DNA of 40,979 nucleotides from Clostridiales bacterium (GTDB taxonomy: Bacteria; Bacillota; Clostridia; Christensenellales; Aristaeellaceae): the NCBI GenBank assembly GCA_004557905.1, contig SFFH01000029.1, positions 1 to 40,979 on the forward strand, written 5' to 3'. Shown piece by piece: positions 35,267 to 40,979 of this stretch. The notes beneath the pieces were generated by a model, which was not told the origin of the DNA, did not search any database, and worked only from the letters and a program-made list of their open reading frames with translations. Position numbers and translations under genes: made by a program. Within the stretch, counting starts at the first letter, position 1, and every line of letters starts with the position of its first letter.

Positions 35267-36652
35267 TTATGGTTCGTCTCCTTCCTTGTCATCCTCTTCG
35301 TCGCTCCTGAGCTTCTCCTGCATCTCCCGGAGCCTCGCCGTATCCTGCGGGGTACCAAAGCGCGTGCTGGCGCCCAGCGTCACCATCTCCGCCGCCAGGG
35401 AATTGATGCGGTCGTTGAGGCGGAACACACAGTTGAGCTCGTTGGCAAAGCCGTTTTCGATGTCCTCCGCCAGCGCGCGGCACGTCGGCGCGCCGCAGGA
35501 GCCGCAGTCATAGCCGGGCAGGCCCTGCGTCAGGCGCTCGATGCGCTCCTCGCGCTCGATGCGCTCCTTCATCGTGCCGACCAGCTGCATGGCGTCGCTC
35601 GGCTCGATCTCCTGCGTCAGGCGCAGGGTGTGCACCGCGTCCTCAAAGACCTCCCGGCGCTGCACCGTCTTGAGCGTCGTCCGGTTCATCACGCTGCGCA
35701 GGCGGTTCTTGGCCACAAAGCTGTTTTCCACCGTCAGCGGGCCGCCCAGACAGCCGTTGACGCAGGCCAGCCCCTCAAAATAGGTCAGGTTGCGGAAGCG
35801 CGCGTTCTCGATGGCCTCCAGCACGTTCATCACGTTCTCGATGCCGTCCACGCACAGCGCGCTCTTGATGCCCACGGCCTCCGCCTCACCGCCGGGCACC
35901 GCCCACTTGATGCCCACCACGCTCGCGCGGTCGATCTCCAGCGGCGTAAAGCCCTCCTTGAGGAACACGCGCATCTGCGTGTACACGTCCTTGATCGCGA
36001 TCACGCCGTCGACGTAGGACTTGGTGAGGCCCGCAGGCGAGCGGACCGCCGTCATCTTCGCCGCGCAGGGCGTGATGAAGAACGCGCCCACATCGGCGAT
36101 ATCCACGCCGTGCTTCTGTGCATATTCCTCCTTGGCGATCTTGGCCGCCGCCTCCATGGGCGAAACGAAGTCGATCACGTTGTCCAGCAACGCCGGGAAA
36201 TTGACCTGAATCAGCCGCACGATGGCCGGGCAGGCGGAGGAGATCACGGGCTTGGGCCGGTCCTCCTCGCGCATCGCGCGGCTGATCGCATAGGAGACGA
36301 TCTCCGCGCCGCGCGCGACCTCAAACACATCGACAAAGCCCAGCCGGAACAGCGACGCGATGATCGGCTCCGGCTGATGCACGCCCTGGAACTGCGCGTA
36401 CAGCGTCGGCGCGGGCAGCGCAATCGGGTATTTGAAGCGCCTGATGGAATCCAGCGGATCGGTCACGGCCACCTTGGCATGGCTTTCGCAGACCTTGATG
36501 CACTCGCCGCAGTCGATGCAGCGCTCCGGAAGGATCGTCGCCTTGTTGTTTCTGATTCGGATGGCCTCCGTCGGACATCGCTTCAGACACGTCGTGCAGC
36601 CCTTGCATTTGTCCTTGTCAAGCCGCACGGAATGATAGTAGGTTTCCTGCAA
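35267..36652 (-). CDS. Putative sensory [FeFe]-hydrogenase-like Fe-S protein
   Basis: 461 residues from a TTG at 36652, chosen because a GGGAGG site lies 9 bases upstream; a TTG at 36685 has none. The N-terminus binds two [4Fe-4S] clusters (CKGCTTCLKRCP and CIDCGECIKVC). The H-cluster domain follows with altered signatures: SSACPAIVR (about 137; the proton-relay Cys of TSCCP is Ala, the cluster Cys is kept), TPCAAK (about 194) and EGLACVNGCLGGP (about 287). A PF04060-like [4Fe-4S] domain (YDCGSCGAPTC) and a charged tail end the protein. Loss of the relay Cys is typical of sensory [FeFe] hydrogenases rather than efficient catalysts. It lies with an anti-sigma-type ATPase, DRTGG and PHP proteins, upstream of the catalytic enzyme. 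Confidence 0.85.
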   Translation of the reverse strand: MQETYYHSVRLDKDKCKGCTTCLKRCPTEAIRIRNNKATILPERCIDCGECIKVCESHAKVAVTDPLDSIRRFKYPIALPAPTLYAQFQGVHQPEPIIASLFRLGFVDVFEVARGAEIVSYAISRAMREEDRPKPVISSACPAIVRLIQVNFPALLDNVIDFVSPMEAAAKIAKEEYAQKHGVDIADVGAFFITPCAAKMTAVRSPAGLTKSYVDGVIAIKDVYTQMRVFLKEGFTPLEIDRASVVGIKWAVPGGEAEAVGIKSALCVDGIENVMNVLEAIENARFRNLTYFEGLACVNGCLGGPLTVENSFVAKNRLRSVMNRTTLKTVQRREVFEDAVHTLRLTQEIEPSDAMQLVGTMKERIEREERIERLTQGLPGYDCGSCGAPTCRALAEDIENGFANELNCVFRLNDRINSLAAEMVTLGASTRFGTPQDTARLREMQEKLRSDEEDDKEGDEP

Positions 36653-36693
36653 TGCACTTCGCCTCCCGCCTGTATGGCCCGGCAACAGGCCAT

Positions 36694-37110
36694 TCAGATA
36701 TGAAAAATCATCGAAATATCGGTTCCCTCCCCCACGACGGAGGAAATCGCAAACTCGTCGGCGTTGCGTTTCATGTTCGGCAGGCCCATGCCCGCGCCGA
36801 AGCCCATGTTGCGCACCTCATTGCTGGCCGTGGACCAGCCCTCGGTCATGGCCTTGTCAATGTCCGGAATGCCCGGGCCCACGTCGCGGGCGCGCACCAG
36901 AATGCGGTCCTCGGAAATCTCAAAGTCGATCTGTCCGCCGTCGGAATGGATCACCAGATTGATCTCCGCCTCATAGGTGCACACGGACACGCGGCGCATG
37001 ATGCTGCTGGGGATGCCCAGGCGCTTCATATGCCGCTTGATGCGCGCGGAGACGTCGCCCGCGCACGTCATGTCGTCCGCCTTCACCGGATAGGTTTCCT
37101 TAATCATCAT
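36694..37110 (-). CDS. RsbW/SpoIIAB-like ATP-binding regulatory kinase
   Basis: 138 residues from the ATG at 37110 with a GGTGAG site; a longer in-frame start at 37161 would overlap the DRTGG gene. The GHKL fold is complete: N-box VCTYEAEINLVIHS, G1 box DVGPGIP, G2 region FGAGMGLPNMKRNAD. Its size matches the anti-sigma factor / serine kinase group of partner-switching systems. No STAS antagonist or sigma factor gene is near, so the partner may be one of its operon neighbours. It is the second gene of the unit. Confidence 0.88.
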   Translation of the reverse strand: MMIKETYPVKADDMTCAGDVSARIKRHMKRLGIPSSIMRRVSVCTYEAEINLVIHSDGGQIDFEISEDRILVRARDVGPGIPDIDKAMTEGWSTASNEVRNMGFGAGMGLPNMKRNADEFAISSVVGEGTDISMIFHI

Positions 37111-37114
37111 ACGC

Positions 37115-37465
37115 TCACCCCAGTTCAACCGGTCGGAGGCCGGCCATGTACAGCTTGGCACAGGCTTCGAACATCGTGTACGGCGTCTTGAGCGCCGGCA
37201 GGCCGATCTCCCTGGCCAGCGCTACTGCGTCGGCAAGGGGCTCCTTGTCGCGCACGAAGACGACGCAGGGCACGTCGAGCATCTCGCAGGTGCGCACGCT
37301 CTGGCTGTTGACCAGGCCGGTCAAAAGCAGCGTATCCTCCGTCACGCAGGCCAGCACGTCGCTCATCATGTCCGAGGCAAAGGCGGTGCTGATCTCCCGC
37401 TGGCCCTCCTCCGGGCAGCTGAGCCATTTCGCATCGAGTACCGTCGCAATCTCCTGAATGGTCAT
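37115..37465 (-). CDS. DRTGG-domain protein, first copy
   Basis: 116 residues from the ATG at 37465 (GGGAGG site, 7 bases). ATVLDAKWLSCPEEGQREIS and FASDMMSDVLACVTEDTLLL and the VVFVRDKEP segment fit the DRTGG fold. It is the promoter-proximal gene of the sensory unit and paralogous to the protein at 34917, with which it shares overall length and the DLLS/DMMSDV core. Ligand and partner are unknown. Confidence 0.82.
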   Translation of the reverse strand: MTIQEIATVLDAKWLSCPEEGQREISTAFASDMMSDVLACVTEDTLLLTGLVNSQSVRTCEMLDVPCVVFVRDKEPLADAVALAREIGLPALKTPYTMFEACAKLYMAGLRPVELG

Positions 37466-37497
37466 CCTCTTTCCTCCCGGCAATTCCCAGTATGACT

Positions 37498-37514
37498 CTG
37501 TGAATTATGCACAA
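37498..37514 (-). promoter_or_regulatory. Rex-like inverted repeat in the leader of the sensory hydrogenase unit
   Basis: TTGTGCATAATTCACAG on the minus strand pairs TTGTG with CACAG and resembles TTGTGAA-N4-TTCACAA, but with one base fewer in the middle. It is 11-27 bases past the predicted start, almost the same place as the Rex-like site of the hnd operon. Confidence 0.35.
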
Positions 37515-37531
37515 ATTCAATTCATGAGCTT

Positions 37532-37560
37532 ATTATACTTTATCTTTCCCCCGCTGTCTA
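37532..37560 (-). promoter_or_regulatory. Promoter of the sensory hydrogenase unit
   Basis: On the minus strand TAGACA (37555-37560) and TATAAT (37532-37537) are 17 bases apart. Transcription should start near 37525, about 60 bases before the first ATG. Confidence 0.75.
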
Positions 37561-37612
37561 CGGCTTCAAAACTAAATATTTTTATATCAATTCCACAGAA
37601 TACGGGAGAACA

Positions 37613-37641
37613 TTGAAAGCGGGCGGCAAGCCTGCTATAAT
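37613..37641 (+). promoter_or_regulatory. Promoter of the M20 amidohydrolase gene
   Basis: TTGAAA (37613-37618) and TATAAT (37636-37641) with a 17-base spacer. It is divergent from the hydrogenase-unit promoter, with about 50 bases between the two -35 boxes. Confidence 0.85.
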
Positions 37642-37672
37642 ACAGGATACCGGATCAGACCATGAGGGAAGG

Positions 37673-38860
37673 ATGGATCGCACCATGAATTATGCAGAAC
37701 GCGCACAGGCGCTCCGGGCGGAAACCGTCGCCCATCGCCGTTATTTTCACACCAACGCCGAAGTCGGCCTGAACACGCCCAAGGCGCAGGCCTATGTCCT
37801 TGAGACGCTCCGGGCGCTGGGCATCGCCTGCCAGCCCTGCGGCCACGGCGTGAGCGCCACCATCGGGCACGGCGGCAAGGTCATTCTGCTGCGCGCAGAC
37901 ATGGACGCGCTGCCCATGCCCGAGGAGAGCGGCGAGCCCTTCGCCTGCCCGACCGGCACCGAGGCGCACACCTGCGGCCACGACTTCCACGCCGCCATGC
38001 TGCTCACCGCGGCGAAGATGCTCAAGGAGAACGAGGCCAGCCTGCAGGGCACGGTCAAGCTCATGTTCCAGCCGGCGGAGGAGACCTTCGAGGGCGCCAG
38101 GGACATGATCGCAAACGGCATCCTGGAAAATCCGCCGGTCGACGCGGCGCTGGCCTATCACGTCACCAGCGGCCAGATGCCCCTGGGATTGTACATGTAC
38201 AACGCCACCGGCACGATGATGTTCTCCGTGGATGGCTTCCGCATCACCGTCAGGGGGCGCGGTGCGCACGGCGCCTATCCGCACTTCTCCGTCGATCCCA
38301 TCAACATCGGCGTGCACGTCTATCTCGCGCTCGAGGCGCTCATCGCCCGCGAGGCCGACCCGAACAAGGCCTGCGTGATGACCATCGGCCACTTTGAGGC
38401 CGGCTCCGCCGCCAACATCATCCCGGATACCGCCACGCTGGAGGGCACCATCCGCACCAACGACAAGGCCTCCCGCGAGCTGCTTGTGCGCCGCATGAAG
38501 GAGGTCGCCGAGAGGACTGCCGAGGTCTACGGCGGCACGGCCGAGATCACCATGCTCTCCGAGGTTCCGCCGCTTACGTGCGATCCCAAGCTGACCAATG
38601 AGATCGTGGGCTACATGCAGGCGCTGAATCTCCCCGGCGCGGCGCCGTATCCGGGCGCGTCCGCCAGCGCGTCGGAGGACTTCGCCACCATCGCCGAGCG
38701 CGTGCCCGCGACGTTCATGTACCTGTCCGCCGGCTTCCTCGATGAGCGCGGCAAGGCCCCCGCGCATAACCCGAAGGTGCTCTTCAATGAGGACGTGCTG
38801 CCCACCGGCGCGGCATACCTCGCGCATTGCGCCACCGAGTGGCTCGCGCATCACGCGTAA
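37673..38860 (+). CDS. M20-family amidohydrolase (N-acyl amino acid / aminoacylase type)
   Basis: 395 residues from the ATG at 37673 with a GAGGG site 4 bases upstream; another Met four codons in is possible. Metal and catalytic motifs run in order: LRADMDALPMPEE, HTCGHDFHAAML, FQPAEETFEGARDMI, then the dimerisation domain (GAHGAYPH, VDPINI, GHFEAGSAANIIPD) and the final SASEDFATIAERVPATFMYL. It should hydrolyse an N-acylated amino acid such as hippurate-like or N-acetyl amino acids. It stands alone with its own promoter. Confidence 0.94.
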   Translation: MDRTMNYAERAQALRAETVAHRRYFHTNAEVGLNTPKAQAYVLETLRALGIACQPCGHGVSATIGHGGKVILLRADMDALPMPEESGEPFACPTGTEAHTCGHDFHAAMLLTAAKMLKENEASLQGTVKLMFQPAEETFEGARDMIANGILENPPVDAALAYHVTSGQMPLGLYMYNATGTMMFSVDGFRITVRGRGAHGAYPHFSVDPINIGVHVYLALEALIAREADPNKACVMTIGHFEAGSAANIIPDTATLEGTIRTNDKASRELLVRRMKEVAERTAEVYGGTAEITMLSEVPPLTCDPKLTNEIVGYMQALNLPGAAPYPGASASASEDFATIAERVPATFMYLSAGFLDERGKAPAHNPKVLFNEDVLPTGAAYLAHCATEWLAHHA

Positions 38861-38873
38861 GTCACTCTGATCA

Positions 38874-39008
38874 GCGCGAAGCGAAGAAGGGAGTCTGAGG
38901 GATGAAATCCCTCAGGCGGGGCTTGGGGCGGCAGCCCCAACGTTCCCTAATCTCAAAAATAGGTAGTTTCAGAGCAGGCTGCGCAGCAGCCTACGATTGA
39001 AACGGGTT
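38874..39008 (+). repeat. Interspersed multi-hairpin repeat, full copy of about 135 bp
   Basis: It starts GCGCGAAGCGAAGAAGGG and ends near GATTGAAACGGGTT. A second full copy lies inverted at 23857-23990 and a partial one at 23571. Three hairpins are visible: CTGAGGGAT-gaa-ATCCCTCAG (38895-38915), TTGGGGC-ggca-GCCCCAA, and a longer one, GTTTC...AGGCTGC-gca-GCAGCCT...GAAAC. It follows the M20 gene directly and may also work as its terminator or mRNA end. Confidence 0.88.
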
Positions 39009-39039
39009 AAATCCGCCTGGCATTCTTTTTCCCGCAACA

Positions 39040-39068
39040 ACAAAGGAGCCGCCGTTCATGGCAGCTCC
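39040..39068 (-). terminator. Terminator of the MBL-hydrolase unit
   Basis: GGAGCTGCC-atgaac-GGCGGCTCC on the minus strand is followed by TTTGTTG. On the plus strand the same stem is followed by TTTTCT, so it may act both ways. Confidence 0.8.
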
Positions 39069-39082
39069 TTTTCTCATTCCTT

Positions 39083-39727
39083 TTACAGGCTGTCCGCCAG
39101 CGGATGCATCAGCAGCACGCCCTGCGGCCCGCGCTCCTTCGCAAAGACCGCCTCGCGCACAGGCTGCGCATCCTGCGCGCCCATCACCGCGAGAAACGGC
39201 GTCACCGGCGTGATCGGATACGGGCAGCGCTTCGTCTTCACGTGCATGGGAATCACGCACTTGGGCCTTGCGCGCTCAACGATCGCCTTCGCGCCCTGCG
39301 CGTCCACCGTGTAGGTGCCGCCGGCCGGAATCATCATCACGTCCGCGTCCGCGATGGCCGCAAGCACATCGTCGTCCGGCATGCAGCCCTGGTCGCCCAT
39401 GTGCACCACCTTCAGGCCGTCGATGGAAAAGATGCGGATGGCGTTGGGGCCGCGTCTTAAGCCCCGCTCGCCGTCGTGCCAAGAGGCCACGGCGCGGGCT
39501 GTCACGCCGCCCACGGACGCCTCCTGCGTGCCGCGCGCGATGCGCGGCCTGCCCACGAGCATGCGCGTCTCGTTGTGGTCGTGGTGCTCGTGGCTCATCG
39601 TGACCAGATCCGCCTGAAGCGGCAGCATCTCAATGCCCACGCTCTCGTCATACGGGTCTGTGATCACGACCGTGCCGTCCTCCGCCGTCAGGCGAAAGCA
39701 TGCGTGTCCGATCCATTCAAGCTTCAT
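39083..39727 (-). CDS. MBL-fold metal-dependent hydrolase, UlaG-like
   Basis: 214 residues. The MBL signature is SHEHHDHN (HxHxDH), with further ligands in VASWHDGERG, HMGDQGCMPDDD and IPMHVKT. The short N-terminus MKLEWIGHACFRLTAEDGTV is typical of the UlaG-like / YycJ-like small hydrolases (COG2220). The substrate is unknown. It overlaps the upstream gene by 11 bases and is the last gene of a run of at least four minus-strand genes. Confidence 0.9.
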   Translation of the reverse strand: MKLEWIGHACFRLTAEDGTVVITDPYDESVGIEMLPLQADLVTMSHEHHDHNETRMLVGRPRIARGTQEASVGGVTARAVASWHDGERGLRRGPNAIRIFSIDGLKVVHMGDQGCMPDDDVLAAIADADVMMIPAGGTYTVDAQGAKAIVERARPKCVIPMHVKTKRCPYPITPVTPFLAVMGAQDAQPVREAVFAKERGPQGVLLMHPLADSL

Positions 39728-40265
39728 CCGTCAGCCCTCCTTGCTCCTGCTCACAGAATTCCTTCAGCAGCGCGCCCGCCTCGTGCAGGCCGCTCCGGTC
39801 GCCCCGCCGCAGCATCACCGCCGCCTGCGCGCGCAGCGCCGGCAGGCCGGAAAGCACCCTGTCCGGCGCAAGCCAGGTCAGCCGCAGCGTCTCCAGAATC
39901 AGCTGCCTTCCCGCAGGCGTCAGCGGCTGCTGCGCATTCGCCAGAAAGCGGCGGGCCAGCGCCTGCGCCGGATGCAGCGGACTTTCCCAATCCACCGCGA
40001 CGCGCTCTTCGCCGCCCGGCACCAGGAGCACATCGTCCGTTGGCGTCATTTCCAGCAGCCCGCCGCGCACCGCGCAGGCAAAGCCCGCCTGGGCCAACGC
40101 GTCCGTCAGCCGTGCTCGCGCCGCGTCGTCTGCGCAGCGGCGGATGGCGTCCGTCGCCAGCAGTGCGCCGCCCGCGGGCAAAAACCGCACAAAGCCCCGA
40201 CCGCCCGCGGCGAGCATCGCCTCGCGCGCCCGCTCGCGCAGCCGCACCGCCGTCACACGCGCCAT
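39717..40265 (-). CDS. Conserved-looking protein of unknown function
   Basis: 182 residues, rich in Arg, Ala and Leu. No family is recognised. The N-terminal part (VRLRERAREAMLAAGGRGFV) could be a small helical domain, followed by a short beta segment (GLLEMTPTDDVLLVPGGEE) and a mostly helical C-terminal half. It lies between the DUF1934 and MBL genes and overlaps both (13 and 11 bases), so it is real by context and translationally coupled. Function unknown. Confidence 0.7.
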   Translation of the reverse strand: MARVTAVRLRERAREAMLAAGGRGFVRFLPAGGALLATDAIRRCADDAARARLTDALAQAGFACAVRGGLLEMTPTDDVLLVPGGEERVAVDWESPLHPAQALARRFLANAQQPLTPAGRQLILETLRLTWLAPDRVLSGLPALRAQAAVMLRRGDRSGLHEAGALLKEFCEQEQGGLTDEA

Positions 40266-40678
40266 GTGATCTCCATGCGCGCGCCGGACGTGCGCTCGCC
40301 GCCCATATACACGTCGTAATGGAGCCGCAGCTCGCCGCCGCCTTCCTGCATGCAGATCTCCACGCTGTGCGTGTCCACCGCCACGGGAATCTCGCCGTAC
40401 ACCGTCACATAGCGCGAGGCAATCTTCTCCCCCGGCAGGAAGTCAAGCACGCTGGAAACCATGCCCATGCGCTGCATGCGCACATGGCCGCGTTCCGGCT
40501 GCATGGTCAGCACGATGTGCGCCTTCTCCTCGTCCTGAACGTCGTCATACTCGAGCACCCAGCCGTCCGCCGTGAGCCTGAGCAGGCCCGAGCGGGCGTT
40601 TTTGATCTCGTGCGCGTCCCCGTCCGGCTCCACCAGGCGGGAGACCACGCGGATGCGCGCCTTCTTTCCCTCACTCAT
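40253..40678 (-). CDS. DUF1934 beta-barrel protein (YwiB-like)
   Basis: 141 residues. The N-terminus (KKARIRVVSRLVEPDGDAHE), WVLEYDDVQDEEKAHIVLTM, the MQRMGMVSSVLDFLPGEK centre and GELRLHYDVYMGGE fit the DUF1934/YwiB family of small lipocalin-like barrels in Firmicutes. The function is unknown. It overlaps the preceding membrane-protein gene by 8 bases and the next gene by 13 bases. Confidence 0.87.
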   Translation of the reverse strand: MSEGKKARIRVVSRLVEPDGDAHEIKNARSGLLRLTADGWVLEYDDVQDEEKAHIVLTMQPERGHVRMQRMGMVSSVLDFLPGEKIASRYVTVYGEIPVAVDTHSVEICMQEGGGELRLHYDVYMGGERTSGARMEITWRV

Positions 40679-40979
40679 GCGTTTCCTCTTTTCCCGTCGG
40701 GATGACGCCCAGCAGCATGCACAGCGCCGCCAGGCACAGGATGAATGCGTATACCATCGGCAGCATGACCTCCTCCGTCATCGGATAGCTCGAGGAGGTC
40801 ATCGTCGCAAACAGCACAAGGCACGCGGGCAGCCGCAGCCCCGGTTCGGCCAGAATCGCGTACAGGCACAGCACGTCCAGCAAAAGCCAGGCCGCGGAGG
40901 TCACGTTCGGGCAGACGATCAGCGCGCCCAGCACGAGCAGCATCGCGCGGTGCAGCGGCGTCTTGTCCTTCGCGCGCCA
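40671..40979 (-). CDS. C-terminal part of a polytopic membrane protein, cut by window edge
   Basis: The minus-strand frame is open from the window edge and enters with RAKDKTPLHRAMLLVLG, so the gene very likely begins beyond the window; an internal ATG at 40943 is not a likely start. Three or four hydrophobic helices follow (LLVLGALIVCPNVTSAAWLL, a second helix near PACLVLFATMTSS, and MVYAFILCLAALCMLLGVIP). The end, TGKEETHE, is polar. No family is recognised; it could be a glycosyltransferase-type or DUF2029-like membrane protein, but that is a guess. It overlaps the DUF1934 gene by 8 bases. Confidence 0.7.
   Translation of the reverse strand, partial: WRAKDKTPLHRAMLLVLGALIVCPNVTSAAWLLLDVLCLYAILAEPGLRLPACLVLFATMTSSSYPMTEEVMLPMVYAFILCLAALCMLLGVIPTGKEETHE

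Overview
The window looks like chromosome of an anaerobic, GC-rich member of the Clostridia (Firmicutes), probably gut- or rumen-associated. The reasons are a T-box leader in front of ileS, Gram-positive sigma-A promoters with 17-bp spacers, strong GGAGG ribosome sites with some TTG starts, an LPxTG surface-protein remnant, AsnC, ANTAR and T-box regulation, and a complete HndABCD-type [FeFe] hydrogenase operon. Christensenellales or Oscillospirales would fit, but the sequence does not fix the family.

Layout. 1-3670: a secreted protein cut by the window edge, a two-repeat FMN-binding secreted protein, and a divergent OmpR-type two-component system with a textbook promoter. 3707-4171: an AsnC/Lrp regulator. 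4376-6446: tRNA-Arg(ACG) with a roughly 2-kb integrated remnant. It holds an integrase reduced to its catalytic domain and a Phd/Doc toxin-antitoxin pair, and it is bounded by an 89-bp perfect repeat of the tRNA 3' part plus its terminator. 6639-10091: an SGNH-fold secreted or membrane-anchored protein and an LPxTG surface-protein gene broken by a frameshift and an amber stop. 10237-13229: two secreted cell-envelope proteins, one C39-like and one a CHAP/peptidoglycan-binding/L,D-transpeptidase fusion. 13387-16326: RluA-family pseudouridine synthase, SAM methyltransferase and a divergent GH4 enzyme. 16349-19738: ileS with its T-box. 19824-22034: two secreted proteins. 22246-28981: housekeeping and repair genes (rarA, GNAT, ANTAR regulator, cysteine desulfurase-like enzyme, DUF3343, nth, a 46-residue membrane peptide, AlkD).

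29072-37465 is the metabolic centre: two head-to-tail minus-strand transcription units. The promoter-proximal unit encodes a DRTGG protein, an RsbW/SpoIIAB-like ATPase, a putative sensory [FeFe]-hydrogenase-like protein, a second DRTGG protein and a PHP phosphoesterase. The second encodes HndA, an orphan HATPase, HndB, HndC and HndD. My inference is that the first unit senses H2 or redox state and the second is the NAD(P)H/ferredoxin-linked hydrogenase; Rex-like palindromes lie just downstream of both predicted start sites. 37673-40979 has an M20 amidohydrolase, an MBL-fold hydrolase, two small conserved or hypothetical proteins and the end of a membrane protein.

Most unusual observations: ileS has lost about 43 codons carrying the class-I HIGH motif and is out of frame at the join, although its T-box and promoter look intact; a repeat of about 135 bp with three hairpins and compensatory changes recurs in the intergenic DNA; and the hydrogenase locus carries a linked putative sensory module.
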